DNA from: Acestrorhynchus altus
Lineage: Eukaryota > Chordata > Actinopteri > Characiformes > Acestrorhynchidae
Reading direction: 5' to 3'
DNA: 64,000 nt
Assembly (NCBI GenBank): GCA_034509495.1
Contig: CM067523.1
Location: 17,431,052-17,495,051 of the forward strand
Shown: positions 1 to 12,039 of the stretch, piece after piece
How the letters are laid out: each line of letters starts with the position of its first letter
Numbering within the stretch: position 1 is the stretch's first letter
The notes under the pieces: model-generated
Seen by the model: only the letters and a program-made list of their open reading frames with translations
Database searches by the model: none
What the model was told of the DNA's origin: nothing
Position numbers and translations under genes: made by a program

Positions 1-297
1 TACACTTGGATACTTTACATTGAGCCCATCCCTTTAGTCCCTGTAGAGAAGTACTGCCAATAGAATAGGACTCTGTGGAGCAGGTAACCAACATGAACCT
101 AGAGGGGTATAAAGCCCCCCAGCATTGAGCTGTGGAGCAGTGGAACTGTGTTCTCTGGAATGATGGAGCTTCATCCAGTATTTTTGGGATGAGTTGGGGA
201 GTTGGGGTCAGGTGGGGTGGTGATTATTCCACATCTTTACCTCACTAATGCTGAATAAAATCCTCACAGTAATACTCCAGTATGTAGTAGAAAGCTT
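1..297 (+). mobile_element. Non-autonomous DNA element, family A, copy 1 (cut by window edge)
   Basis: This non-coding repeat matches the segment at 22.69-23.03 kb. Shared landmarks include 'gagaagtactgccaataga', 'tataaagccccccag' and 'tctggaatgatggagcttc'. Further copies or pieces lie at 17.1, 36.1, 39.0, 49.2 and 60.1 kb. Complete ends elsewhere carry related terminal motifs ('atggacaaaagtattggga' on one side, 'gtccaaatgtttgtggacac' on the other), so the element looks like a MITE with imperfect inverted ends. This copy has lost both ends. No coding capacity is seen. Confidence 0.7.
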
Positions 298-334
298 ATA
301 AAGCAAATAAAATATAACATGTACAGAAATATTC

Positions 335-1141
335 ACAAATATTCCTTTGCCATAATACTCAAAATTGAGCCCAGGTGCATCTTGTTTCCACTGATCATCC
401 TTCAGATATTTCTACAGCTTGATTGGACACCTGTGGTGGCTTGTATGGTAGAGTGGCCAGGTGGAAGCCATTCCTCTGTAAAAGGCACACGACATCCCAT
501 CTCGAGTTTGCCAAACGGACAATGAAAAGCAAAAAGATTGAACTTTTTGGTCTGAAGGCCAAGCGTCATGTCTGGAGGAAACCAGCCACTACTCGTCAGC
601 TAGCCAATTACATACAGTGAAACGTGGTGGTGGCAGCATCACCCTGTGGGGATGTTTTTCTGCAGCAGGAACTGGGACAGTAGTCAGGGTTGAGGGAAAG
701 ATGACTGCAGCGATGTACAGAGACATCATTGATGATACCCTGATCCAGAGCACTCTGGACCCCAGATTGGGATGAAGATTCCAACAGGACAACGACCCTA
801 AACACATAGCAAAGATAACAAAGGAGTGGCATGAATGACCCAGCCAGAGCCCAGACTTGAACGTAATTGAACATCTCTGGAGATATCTAAAAATATGTGC
901 ACCGACACTCCCCATTTAGTCTGATGGAGCTAGAGCTTGCAAATGCTGTGAATATTTATGTACATTACATTTTTGTATTTTATTTTTAACAAATTTCAAA
1001 CAAACATTCCTCACTTTGTCATTGTGGGATATTGTGTGTAGATGGTTTGAGGGGAAATTAATTGAATTCACTGAAATAAGGCTGTAACATAAGAAAATGT
1101 GCAAAACGTGAAGCGCCGTGAACACTTACCTGGATGCACTG
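335..1141 (+). mobile_element. Tc1-like transposon relic, internally deleted
   Basis: The 5' non-coding part of a Tc1 element ('ttgattggacacctg') is joined near 430 to the middle of a transposase, so the start codon and DNA-binding region are missing. In shifting frames one reads LFGLKAKRHVWRKP, then KRGGGSITLWGCFSA, then FQQDNDPKH (second catalytic Asp region), then PSQSPDLNVIEHLW (catalytic Glu region). Several stops interrupt it. The 3' end resembles a Tc1 terminus and finishes in 'cactg' followed by TA. It is dead. The 37.5 kb and 16.4 kb minus-strand relics appear to be the same family. Confidence 0.88.
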
Positions 1142-1143
1142 TA

Positions 1144-2217
1144 CCTTAGCCAGAAAATAATCAGTTATAATAATATAACTACTGACACCAACTCTGAGTG
1201 TAATTTGTAATGATTTCTTTTACGCTCATGCCCTACCTTGTTCATGTACAGGGAAAATGTTTATTTTTTTGTTTGCAACATTTTGCATGCTGTGAGTTCA
1301 GTTATAATTACTGACACAGATTGTTGCTACAGTGTAACTGTGCTGATGTTCAAAGCGCACAAATAAGCTGCCAAGCTTCCAGAGAGGCCCTGAAAGAACT
1401 AATAAAGCACTAAAGCATGCCTTGGGTAATAAAGTCACAGTGAGAGAATAGAAAAGAAGAAATGTGAGAGACCTGAAGGGACTCAAAACAGATTCATTAC
1501 AAATTGATGGAACCAGCAACTTTAAATGTAGTTGTGTGGCTCTAAAATCTAATAACGTCTTAGTGAAATATAAAGCAGCAGAATGGGAGGGTAAAAAAAA
1601 TCAGAGCCGCATTCACCAGAGAATTCTGCAGTTTTAAAATTACTCTGGAATCTTGATTAACTTCAATACTCCCACAGTCAATATTCCAACCGACGTCATC
1701 TGGTGCCTACTCACAGGCCTGTACTCATAACTCATTTATAATATTCCATAAATCTGCACCCCCTTTTGCTTTTGCTCTGTGAGTAAATGAATATGAGATT
1801 TCAGGCGGGTGGTAGCTCAGCTGTCATAAAGCCAGGCATTCACTGTAGTGCTGAGAAAATCAACAAGTCACACACCACATACCAACACACTCTTCTGCTC
1901 AAACACACATTCTTAGTCAAAACACATGCATTTGCAGATGTGCGCACGACTCTGACCCCTCGGTGTACCCACGAGGCCAGACCTTAACATAACACAGCAG
2001 TCTGATTTAATTGCTCTGCTGCATTTTTAACACAAGAGCTATTTTCAACTTTATTTTCACAAGTTCACTGCAATTGATTCAACTGAATGACACCCAAATG
2101 CTCTGCCGTGTGTGTGCGTGTGTGCATTCATGTGTATGAATTTCAAACAAAACTTTAACAAACTTGTACCGTTTTGCAATTTATAATAAATCAGATGCAC
2201 CAAATGTGACCTGATCT
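1144..2217. other. Intergenic, no feature recognised
   Basis: AT-rich sequence with only short random reading frames. No repeat family, RNA gene or coding signature was recognised. Confidence 0.5.
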
Positions 2218-3240
2218 ATGAAAATCCTTATATTAATATTGTATTGGCGACATGTAATATTTAAAATGTACCCACATAAAACAAGTGTTGGTCCTCCATG
2301 TGCTGCCACAACAGTTCCAACTCATAAAAGCATGGACCCCACAAGACCTCTGATATGCCTCCCTGTACTATTACTGACCCATCACCAAACCAGTCGTGCT
2401 GGATGATGTTTACCACGGCATCTCCACACTCATTCACATCTGTCACATGTGCTCAGTGTGAGCCTGCTCTCATCTGTTCTCTCTCTCTCTCATCAGAGAA
2501 TGGGGAGCCACTGGTGGACCTGCCAATTCTGATGTTCTCTGGCAAACACCAATCGAGCTGCGTGGTGCTGGGCTGTGAGCACAGGTCCCAATAGAGTATG
2601 TTAGGCTCTCGTGCCACCATCGTGGACTTTGTTCCTGACAGATTGTTTGGAAACATGCACACCAGCAGCCTGCTGGAGGTCACTATGTAGAGCTCTGGCA
2701 GTGCTCCTCCCGTTTCTCCTCCCACAAAGGAACAGATACCAATCCTGCTGCTGAGTCTATGCCTTCCATGGCCTTGACCTGCTCTACTTGTGCAACTGCC
2801 TGTGTCCTGGTATGTGTCCTGGTCTTTCATGCTCGTGATGCTTGGAGACACAACAAACCTTGCAATTATTAAACCTTCTTGTATGGATGTGCCATCCTGG
2901 AGGAGCTGGACTACCTTTGCCACCTGAATGGACTGCAGGTCCCACAACGTGCTACTAGTAGTGGAGGACACTAGCAAAACTAGAGAAGAATCAGGGTTCG
3001 GGTTATGTTTACGGTTAGGATAAGGACAAAGTGAATTAAGTGATAAAGTGAATTTTCTGTGGTGACCACCTGCGAATCCATTAACTTTTTGAGGGTTGGC
3101 TTGACGTTGCCTCTCTGGTGCACCTGTTATTACATTTGCACCAAAGCAGGTGAACCTGATTCACAACTGATTATTTTTACTAACTGGGCAGATTGATATC
3201 CCTGAAGTTTAACCGACTATGTTATACTGGGATCATAAGT
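2218..3240 (-). mobile_element. Tc1/mariner-like transposon relic, second family
   Basis: The minus strand decodes pieces of a Tc1/mariner transposase in different frames. VLTAQHHAARLVFAREHQNW reads from about 2575 leftward. NIIQHDWFGDGSVIVQGGIS, the block following the first catalytic Asp, lies at 2360-2410. The longest open frame (2453-2977) is a shifted frame of the same gene, not a host protein. The 3060-3230 stretch matches the non-coding flank of this family. The C-terminal third, with the last catalytic residue, is absent. The right end runs into a GT microsatellite. Confidence 0.85.
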
Positions 3241-3241
3241 A

Positions 3242-3244
<3 letters not shown>

Positions 3245-3324
<80 letters not shown>
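3245..3324. repeat. (GT)40 microsatellite
   Basis: An uninterrupted dinucleotide run of about 80 bp, abutting the outer end of the 2.2-3.2 kb Tc1 relic. Confidence 0.98.
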
Positions 3325-3325
<1 letters not shown>

Positions 3326-4540
3326 GTGCCCTGTTTAAAAGTTTGAAGTATGGATGAATTATACATTTGTGGATTTTGTTTGTTTGTGGTTGTGAACAGT
3401 CTTTTTGCTTTTTTTTGAACATTTTATTCATTTTATTTATTTGGACATTTGATTCAATTAACAAATACATACATCACACCGGTAAATGCAGTATGTCACA
3501 TCAGAGCTCATTAAATATGATTTTAAACAATTAGCAAATCCCAAGACATGGAAATTTGGCAGAAATGCCCATTTGGGTATTATTGCTGTGCTTTTATGGT
3601 TTATTACACAATGTAACAAGTTTTGTTGCCAGACTTTTAGTGTTATATTCCAATTGCTTATGTCTAAAACAAATGCAGAATTGCCTACATTCATCATAAA
3701 CTTCGCTTCTGTGACCACAGCAAAGAAAGTTATCTTCTCATTCATACAGTCAGACTAAGAACTCTATATGCATTGCAAATTTATACAGATTACCAAAAGT
3801 CATGTGGTTTTCCAAGATTTATGACTATACTGTAAATCAGTTTCACGAATCAGTTTCCAAATATAGTCGCCCATCATGTTCTCGTTATACTGTCCTTGGT
3901 AACAGCGTTCAAAGTACATAAGTTCTAGAAACCTCTTGATAGTTCTCACAATTCCAGAAGCTTCTTGAAGTCTATATTCAGCACTGAATATATTGTGAAT
4001 ATTCTTAGAAATAGATACATTCCAAAATATCATTGTGCTGACCACAAAGCAATGTTTACCGGGAACAATAACTTTTTCTATTCATTTAAGGCACAACGAA
4101 TTCGGAAAACACACTTAACTACTGGGAACAACATTTTTTTTAATTGTTACATAGTGTATTTAATAAAGTATTATTTTGTTTTGGTGAGCTGTATCAACAC
4201 AAAAATGAACAAGGTAAACTAATAGAAATGAAATATGAAATGTAATAATAAATAGATGTTAAAAATGTTTTAAAAAATGCTGTGCTGTATTTGATTTACT
4301 TCAATCATTTTAGACCATTTCAATCCTGCCAAACTGGGTGGAACTAATCCCACAAATTACTGTGGAACTGGAGCGGTTATTGTACTAGACATGCTGCCTC
4401 TGTTTACAGTGTTATCTGACTTATTGTACATGTAATATGTGTTTAATGTGTTATTTTTATATTTTTACTGAAGATTCTTTCTGTCATTTGTGTAAATAAA
4501 ATGTGTAAGAGACAGCAGGTTTATTTTGCAACAAAACAGA
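3325..4540. other. Intergenic, no feature recognised
   Basis: AT-rich sequence. Overlapping 80-95 codon frames on both strands lack coding motifs and are most likely chance. Confidence 0.5.
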
Positions 4541-4545
4541 ACAAT

Positions 4546-4972
4546 TGTCATGTATCAGTCCTGTTACTGTCCTATCTTCCCATCTTGTCTTTGTTTTGTC
4601 TTTCCCCCATGTGCTTCTGACCATATGGGTTGTTTTGTTCCTGTCTCCTCCCTTGCTCCACCCTTTCTCATCTGTTTCCCATGATTAACCCTGCCCCTTC
4701 ATTTCCCAGCTCCAGGTGTGTATAATGGTGTGCCTGTATTTAAGACCCTTTGTTTCAGTCTGTCCTCGTCAGGTTTTTGTTGTTATTTATAGCTGCTGTT
4801 CTTAGAAGGTGTCAGTTTGTTTCCATGCGTATGTTTTCCTATCTAATTCCCATAGTTTCTATCAGTCTGTTTGTTTTGTATTCCGTTGCATTTTCGTTAT
4901 TAAATTCTCAACCCCAGCTACTTCCCCTTCCCTTGTCAGTCTTCATGCACTAAGTCATGCTCAACCCTTACA
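4546..4972 (+). mobile_element. Solo LTR of a retrotransposon/retrovirus-like element
   Basis: The 427 bp segment begins TGTCATG and ends CTTACA, the canonical 5'-TG...CA-3' LTR ends. It is flanked on both sides by the same five bases, ACAAT (4541-4545 and 4973-4977), a typical integrase target duplication. Inside are a TATA-like 'tatttaag' near 4737 and an ATTAAA poly(A)-type signal near 4900, in the right order for an LTR. No internal gag/pol sequence is present, so the copy probably arose by LTR-LTR recombination. Class (Gypsy or ERV) cannot be decided. Confidence 0.75.
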
Positions 4973-4977
4973 ACAAT

Positions 4978-5364
4978 AACACAACTACAACACCTGACCA
5001 GCTTACTTTAGAAATAATGCTATATATCTCTTCCATCATCTCATTGGTGTGATTTCATCAAAGCATTCAGCCTTTGGTTACCAAAAATACTGCTTTTCCA
5101 CAACTATTAAAAAATATGGTTTACACATGTTCCATTCTGTCCACAGTTCATTTGGTCCAGACAACTTAAAGAATACAAGAAGATGGACCTAACAACTGGT
5201 GTTATACACAGGGCATTAATTAAATTAATCAGTGCTACAGGAAGATCTAACAACAAACATCTAACAACTAAGATATCTGTGGCCATTTATGATCCAATCA
5301 GCAACCCTTCCTTAAACATTTACTGTACATATGGAGAATATGTAGGAGTATGTAGGAGTCAAAT
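4978..5364. other. Spacer, no feature recognised
   Basis: AT-rich sequence between the solo LTR and the next transposon relic. It may include decayed 5' sequence of that relic, but no motif proves it. Confidence 0.4.
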
Positions 5365-5730
5365 GTGTAAGTCATTAGAGGTGTGGTCTGATTACACACT
5401 GGGTCATGGCACAACAAAGTGTAATATGCTTCCCCCACTGCCCTATAAAAAGGCTCTCGGAGACTACTTTTGGGTAGTGTTGACAACGGTGGTCGGGTTC
5501 AAGTATGGAGGCTTCAAGGTGACTGCTTTCATAGGAATGCCCCAGATGGAACACCAACTTCGGCAACCTATGAGTGTACAGGATCTACAGGCCCAGCTGC
5601 AAAATCTGTGGGTAAATGTGCCGCAGGATCCCATATGGAACCTGTATGCCACTGTGCCCAACCAAATCTCATCTTGTATCTAGGTACAGTTTTCCCCAAT
5701 AAACTTTGCTTTGTTGCATGATGTTTTCAT
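5365..5730 (+). mobile_element. Tc1/mariner-like relic, third family, copy 1
   Basis: The element starts with the family's leader ('aggtgtggtctgatta', 'gccctataaaaaggctctc'). It then jumps to the transposase C-terminus, where the plus frame reads LQAQLQNLWVNVPQDPIWN and NLYATVPNQISSCI, the last helix region of this Tc1 group. The DDE core is deleted. Related pieces lie at 10.2, 20.0, 42.4 and 48.1 kb. Confidence 0.8.
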
Positions 5731-5929
5731 TTTCTGTGATGATGTACACTGATACGTACACATTACCTACAGTGAGCTCACATACACACCTGTTCAGACC
5801 TGTGGATTGTTGAAAGTTTGTATTTACCTGGGTGAGTCCATCTCTGGCTGTAGGAGAGTGGACATTGGACTTGTGAGGGGACAAAAAAGAAGAAGGTTGA
5901 ATTACTATAGTTATTGTCTAAATGATATC

Positions 5930-6402
5930 AGGAATCTGTGTGGTGAATGGTCATGATGATTGCTGATTCTTGAATGTGATTGTGTGTCGACAACCATCAT
6001 ATGTTGTATCATTAACACCACATTTGTTGATATTGGTAGAGCCTAGGAGGAGGAGCTACAAGTATAAAGCCTGCTCTGAGTGAGTAGAGAGGGAGAGTAG
6101 AAGAATAGAGAAATAGTATACCTGAGTGAAAGCAGGGAAGTACAGAGTGAGGTGACCAGTACATGAGTTTGCAGTCATTGGTCAGAGCCACTGTAGTTAG
6201 TGGATCTCTGTTGCTTTATTATTATTTTCTTTTTCCTGTGCATGTAAATATGTAAATATCCATTCCGCTAAATAAACCAGTGATCTAAAGTATAACTTTA
6301 CTTTGCCCGCTTCATTTGTTGGAACCTCAAACTACTCACCCTACGTTACCCATGAAGTAGACTTCAACTCCTACAGTTAAAGTAACCAACTTCATCACAT
6401 TT
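5930..6402 (+). mobile_element. Possible LTR-like repeat
   Basis: The segment has LTR-like layout: 'aagtataaagcctgctc' (TATA-type box near 6062), then a run of ~200 bp, then 'ctaaataaaccagtg' (AATAAA signal near 6270), then a CA-ending region. No clear TG start or target duplication could be fixed, so this is a tentative call. A unique promoter-like sequence is the alternative. Confidence 0.3.
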
Positions 6403-6513
6403 TCTAACAGAACACAATTATGTAGAGGAAAACCTGATAAACGTAGAGTACACTATTTATTTAATTTAAAAAAAATGAACAAAATAAAACAGCATTTTTA
6501 CTTTAAAATAAAG

Positions 6514-6830
6514 TGGCGTAGCGGGCTAAGGCAGTACCACTATGATCCTGTAGACACATAAGTGTGCTGCTGGTCGGCGCAGGCGTCTGCTGACCATTGC
6601 GTCAGATCTGGGGATCCGGCGTTCTCCTCCAAGTGCAATGGCTGCCCGGCAACGATGCAAATTGTAGCAGTTTGAAAAGAGGTGGTAGGCTATCGTCACA
6701 TGACTTGGATTAGACATGTGGACGATCTCTCTCCTCTGGCACTGGGAGCAGGGCACGTAACTTAGGGGGTTGGGAAATTGGCACTTCTAAATTAGTTGGG
6801 AGAATGGCAAAAAAAATTCTAAACAAATAA
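6514..6830 (+). mobile_element. tRNA-derived SINE, copy with internal deletion
   Basis: It shares the head 'ggcactaccactatgatc' (here 'ggcagtaccactatgatc') and the tail block 'cagatctggggatccggcgt' with the fuller copy at 12298-12740. About 115 bp that contain the pol III B box are missing here between 'atgatc' and 'cacataag'. It ends in an A-rich tail with (AAAT)n. Confidence 0.75.
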
Positions 6831-6834
6831 ATAA

Positions 6835-7855
6835 ATAAGTTGCAGCTTTAAAATTCCTGATGGTTCACTGACTGTACTATGGAGAAAACCATATCTCTAG
6901 AGCTAACTGCACTATTTAACTCTGACAAAGCTAAATAAACAAAGCTCGTCAGATACCAGTGAAAAATCCTGTATTATTAATTTTGCTTCACCAGCCCACA
7001 TGCTTCTTTCTCTCTCAGCTAGGGCATTCAGAGCCTCTTCTTCTCTGTAGAAGAACTTTCTGTCATTTAGAAAATCAATACATACCATTTTACCAGGGGG
7101 TCCAAATCATGGCTTATATGCACAGTAAATCAACCAAAATAAGATATGTCATTTATATACATGAAAATAAATACAATTCTGTTCTTATATTGCACACTTC
7201 AGAGGGATTAAGAAAAAACAGAAAACATTTTTGGTACCTAAAACCAGACGTCATTGGCGGACCTCTTGGCTGAGGTTTTAAAAATGGACCTGTATGTTAA
7301 GAGCTTTACAGTGGACTTTAGTACATCTGTCATAGAATTAAGAGAAATGTGTTTGTTCAGTGCTATAGTGCCCCCCATCCTCCCACCAACATAAGTACAA
7401 AAACATTATTGAGTAAAATGTTACATAACTCAGTTCATGTTAGTGTTAGAAGTACTGGTTTGATGTATGTGATGTTTAATGGTTGGCTACATTCATTGTC
7501 ATCAATTATTACAATCAATGTCTTTGTGGAGAGCCTTTCATTTACAGAACTATTTATGGATCATCTTGTCTTAGTGATTTGTTTGCCAGCATTTAAGCAA
7601 ATGAATATAAGATTTGCACCAGACGTCTGTGAATCCATATGCACATGAATAAACACACTTGTTCATGAGCCAGTTTTAGGCATTTCATCCTGCTGGCTTT
7701 TCTCTGCGGCACTCAGGAGATATGAATCGCACACCTGAATGGGACAAATTTTCATTCAGCTGTGGACTCTGGAAGGACATTTGGTATAGACCTCCATTTG
7801 TTTATATCTTTTTTTTTCCCTCTCTCTTTTTCATTACAGCTCCACATGCCTTGGT
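6835..7855. other. Intergenic, no feature recognised
   Basis: AT-rich sequence with frames of up to 104 codons (6959-7273) that show no domain or signal. Nothing further was recognised. Confidence 0.45.
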
Positions 7856-7858
7856 GTG

Positions 7859-7861
<3 letters not shown>

Positions 7862-7902
<41 letters not shown>
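7862..7902. repeat. (GA)n microsatellite
   Basis: About 20 uninterrupted GA units. Confidence 0.97.
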
Positions 7903-7904
<2 letters not shown>

Positions 7905-8161
7905 GAGTCATACTCAAACTCAATAGCCTCATACAAACACACTCGGCACAGAGGGGTGGATGACGTGCTTTTTCACTCCATTCCAGCGTCAGCTATAACC
8001 ATGGAAATAACATTACAGCGAAACAATGTTACATTTAACTCACATGATCTGTGGCTTCCAAAAGCTTCACACCTCTGAAATGATAAATCACTCAGTCTCA
8101 GATTAAGATGTTGCTTTTCTTTCATTGAACCTGAAGCTCATTCCCTCTTCTCTCACACTTT

Positions 8162-8162
<1 letters not shown>

Positions 8163-8214
<52 letters not shown>
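8163..8214. repeat. (AC)26 microsatellite
   Basis: An uninterrupted AC run. A second, interrupted GT/GC run lies at 8394-8438. Confidence 0.97.
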
Positions 8215-8216
<2 letters not shown>

Positions 8217-8930
8217 CTGTCAAGCTCTGTTGCGCATGTCTTTTCCTCAGAGGACCAGCCTTGACCCATAAAACTTCATTAAACAAAATTAACGAATACA
8301 ATATGCCACGGACACCAAGAGAACCCAGAGGCAAAACAAAGCAAAGTAAATCCTTGTCACACCTCATTCACTCTCTAACCTTTTCCTCTCCCCTGTGTGT
8401 GCGTGTGTGTGTGTGTGTGCGCGCATGTGTGTGTGTGCCAGCCTTTACTGGAAACAGTTTTTTAATTCTTGTTGCCAAGTGCAACATGGCTTGTATTGTA
8501 TATAGACTCTAAGATGTTACTTTATTTGGCTGCGTGGAAGACGACTCCATTCCTTCTGCAGCACTGCTGCTACCAGGGTGAGCACATGCACAGATAAAAT
8601 GAGCCCTAAGCAAGTAAAAGCAATATTATATATTAGATAACCACTTCAGCAATGGTTACTGAGACCGTGACATAGTGTTCTGTGCTGGTGTCGACCTATT
8701 AAACCAGTTACGGGTTATTTTTTCAGTTTGCTGTGTTGCTAACTCTGGAGCACAGAATCTTGAAATAATGTGACAACCGCTGTAGTCAGATGTGTTTGAT
8801 CTCACATTAAAAAAAGTTTTCATTTAATTTCTGTTAACTTTTAGAACCAGAGATCCTCACTTTTTTATTTCCTGTGCACATTTACGGTTCTGCCCATGTG
8901 TACATGCTCAACCTGCATGCAGACTCTGAC

Positions 8931-8992
8931 TGATCAGCAAGAGGGGGTGGGGCTGATGACATCACTGACAAAGATATTGGGTTATACAGGAA
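8931..8992 (+). repeat. Dispersed repeat, inverted partner of 13.1 kb copy
   Basis: 'gatcagcaagaggggg' followed by 'ggggctgatgacatc' and 'attgggtta' recurs in reverse complement at about 13075-13135. Similarity is high over about 55 bp and fades outside. The family is not identified. Confidence 0.65.
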
Positions 8993-9049
8993 AATGAGAA
9001 GTCAGAAAGATGTTAGACTCTGACAAGTCTGATGTAAAACACACTTTGA

Positions 9050-9460
9050 ATTTTAGATGAAAATAATAATAGGAAAGACATCAATACAGAATGTTATACA
9101 AACTGTTAATTTTGGTCGGGAATCGGTTACAAATCCATCCAAACCCAACACAAGGTCGACCTCATTGTCCAAAGTCACACTGAGGTTGAATTTTAATTGA
9201 ACACGATTTTCTGCCAACAATATATCAACGTCTAACAGCATTACAATTTCATGTCATGTGGATGTTAACATTAACATATGGAGGCCCATAATATAGCAAA
9301 TATAGCAAATGTTGGGCTAAATCAGCTATAATCACTATTCTACATCAAACTGATGTTGGCATTAGACATAGTACTGACATTGAATTTTGGTCAGCTGACT
9401 ACAACACTTACATTCAACCAAATAACAATGTCTGTTGACGTTGGTGGCCAGATTGGTATC
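9050..9460. repeat. Degenerate cryptic repeat with 'gttgaattttggtca'-like units
   Basis: Loosely repeated words such as 'ttaattttggtcggg', 'ttgaattttggtcagctgac', 'acattcaacca' and 'gttgacgttggtgg' recur at irregular spacing, resembling an old decayed minisatellite. No coding potential. Confidence 0.5.
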
Positions 9461-10195
9461 TGCTTCTGTTTTTTTTCTATTGGCCATCCTGCATCTGGAT
9501 ATTAGATATTGTGCATCTATGTATTCAGGCATCAATCAGTACAGAACATTCAAAAGAACTCAAGAGAACAGCCAAAATCTGATGAGAACACAAGTGATTT
9601 TCAGTCATTTTGAGAGACATGGCTAAAGCACCATTATCATGGAGGTATTATCATGATCAAAGCATTAGAAGTAGATAAGTTCTGTAATATAGTATGTAAA
9701 CATTGAAAGCAATCAAATTGGAGACATAGCTGCAAAGTGAGACAATATTATATCAATATAAACTGTGCAGTGATGCCAGATAAACTGCCATCTATTAACA
9801 ATACTGATCTCAACAGTGTGAACACAAAGTTCAAAAGCTGAACCTTCATTGCTACCTCCAATATGGTACTTGGATATTACTACAAATAACCATAAATTCT
9901 CTTTTTCATGGATCTGTCCCCTTTTTTCGGGAGAAAAATATGTCTGCTCAAGATTCCTAAATTGTCTAAAATGTCTGGGATCAGCTTCTGCAGTCTGACA
10001 AGTGGTTGCATATAGATGCTGGTAAATGGAGATGCAATGTATGATGAAAATGTATGAGGGTCAAATCAATACAAACATTTAAAGTTGCCTAGGAGCTCCT
10101 GAAAATATCCATATGTGGCATATGACGATTAAAAAGTATGTCAAACTATGAGAACATCCCATAAAATTGAGTTGTAAAGGTTTAAAGAGATTTAT
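9461..10195. other. Intergenic, no feature recognised
   Basis: AT-rich sequence without recognised repeats or coding features. Confidence 0.45.
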
Positions 10196-10199
10196 TTCT

Positions 10200-10320
10200 T
10201 TATTCACACTAACTCTAGACTCTAGTTTTGGCACAAGAGGGTATGAAATGCTTCCCCCACTGTCTTATAAAAATGCTCTCAGAGGCTACTTTAGGGTAGT
10301 GTACATCTTGGTGAGAAAGC
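10200..10320 (+). mobile_element. Tc1/mariner-like third family, 5' leader fragment
   Basis: The stretch 'atgcttcccccactgtctta' followed by 'gctctcagaggctacttta' and 'gggtagtgtac' matches the leader of the 5.4 kb and 20.0 kb copies. No transposase sequence follows. Confidence 0.65.
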
Positions 10321-10486
10321 ATTGACACGCCTCTACAATGCATTTAGAAATTAGACATTTTGTCTAGTTGACAGACTAAGATGTTTTACATTATTGGACA
10401 GCAGGTTAGTCAATTTGAAAATCGTCCTTGATCTGGCCAGTCACAAGATTTATTAACAATCAAGCCTTTATTATAATTATAATAAT

Positions 10487-10576
10487 GATGATGATGATGA
10501 TGATTGTTATGATTATTATGATTATTATGATTATTATGATTATTATTATTATTATGATTATTATTATTATTATTAG
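10487..10576. repeat. (ATG)n/(ATT)n compound microsatellite
   Basis: An ATG run followed by interleaved ATT/ATG trinucleotides over about 90 bp. Confidence 0.95.
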
Positions 10577-11002
10577 CTACGTTAGTCTTGTAGCCATATT
10601 TTCAAAGCTAAAAAAAATAACCCATTATATTCGTACACTTCATCACAACTACCCAAGCTAACATTCCTCCTTCTCTTCTCTTCACCTCTAAACTATTATG
10701 GGCTTCAATACTGTGTGCTGTTGCTACACTTTCAGCTTCTGCTCTCCTGGGCAGTTTCAGTCCCTGTTACAAGGCTAAAACCAGATTGTTCTCTGGTTAT
10801 GAAGTGTGTGTATGTGAGTGCTCTCTTCTTCCTTTCTCCCAGCCAGCAGCATGCCATGTTTGCACTTTTGCAGCGGGCTGAGCTCAGGCGAGCAGGTGGG
10901 GGGTTAACAAGACCCTGTGAGGCACCTAATTGGTAGACCTGTCGTGTAGGTGCCTGCCGCAGCAGACAACCTTTCCTGTCCTGTGTGTGTTCATGGTATC
11001 AT

Positions 11003-11184
11003 TTGTGTGTGTGTGTGTGTGTGTGTGTGTTGGGGGGGGGGGGGGGGGTTGGCTTTCATGTTACACAGTAACCCTGATGAGCAATGAATATCAGGGGTCT
11101 CATTTACCCACATTCATACGATTTAAAAATAGGGGGCAAAATTTTCACTAGGAGGGTCTGTGGGTATCACCCCCCCCCCCCCCC

Positions 11185-11212
<28 letters not shown>
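11003..11212. repeat. Inverted pair of (GT)n-G(n) and C(n)-(CA)n tracts
   Basis: The left arm is about 13 GT units followed by some 17 G (11006-11049). The right arm is about 16 C followed by about 14 CA units (11169-11212). The two arms are reverse complements enclosing about 120 bp of unique sequence. This could fold into a cruciform, and the G-run could form a quadruplex. Confidence 0.9.
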
Positions 11213-11215
<3 letters not shown>

Positions 11216-11589
11216 AATTAATAAAATGACCCCAAAAGTTCTGCATTATGAAACTGGCATAAAATGAAAAACATATAAATATTTGGAGAAACTGCTTTAT
11301 AGCAGCAAATGTCTTTGAGGTGAGACAGACATATGAGCGTGACCTTTGCAGACTAATCTGATTTATGATTGAACTTAATATAATATGAACTTTTACAGTA
11401 TGATGCAGAAATTGAACTCGTCTTTTTAACATATTTAAACATCTGCACATTTCATATTCATAACAATATTGATAAATGGAGGTAATGTAACTAACATTAA
11501 ACAAAAGGAATATCTTTTGAAAATAGAATTAATGATTACAGCTGGGTTGGAGAGGATTTCGCGGCGCCTTTGTTTTTGAAGCTCTGATA

Positions 11590-11980
11590 TTTAGTTTGAT
11601 TTGCTTTTGATTGTTGAGTGGGCTTATCGTGACCAGAACCAAAGAGCTCTCTGAGGCCTTCAGCAAGAAGGGTTTAAATAGATCTCAGAGCAATTAGAAA
11701 TCATTTTCCACTAAATCAGTCACTGCTGAAAAAAACTGCTAACATGGCCAAATCAGGCTGTCCTAGTAAATTCAATATAAGAGCAGAACAACAAAATGCA
11801 GCATTTTCGAAATTTCACCACACCTGAAAGTGCAGCATCTACCATCAGAAAGAGACCAAACAAGAGATGTGAGCCAGACTCCAGATGTATCTGTCTGAAG
11901 CAATGTCTAAAGTCTGGATCTTGGTCTGTGTTTTTGCTGGAAAACTTTACTCTCCCTAATGTTTTTGACTGGAGGGTTTT
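11590..11980 (+). mobile_element. Tc1-like relic, fourth family, N-terminal half
   Basis: 'accaaagagctctctgaggc' corresponds to a Tc1 HTH start (TKELSEA-like). It is followed by 'aacatggccaaatcaggctg', a linker of the MA-SG-P-SKF type, then 'agcatctaccatcagaaaga' (STIRKR). Frameshifts and stops are frequent and the catalytic core is missing. The same family occurs on the minus strand at 17.6-18.0 and 61.75-62.33 kb. Confidence 0.72.
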
Positions 11981-12039
11981 TATTCTGGCTTTCAAAAAAG
12001 ACAAAGGTTTTCATAGGATTTCCTACTTTTTCCCTTTAG

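Noticed and set aside
2453..2977. 174-codon minus frame, possible host gene
   Set aside because: The neighbouring frame decodes Tc1-type transposase (REHQNW), so this is a shifted frame of a dead transposon.
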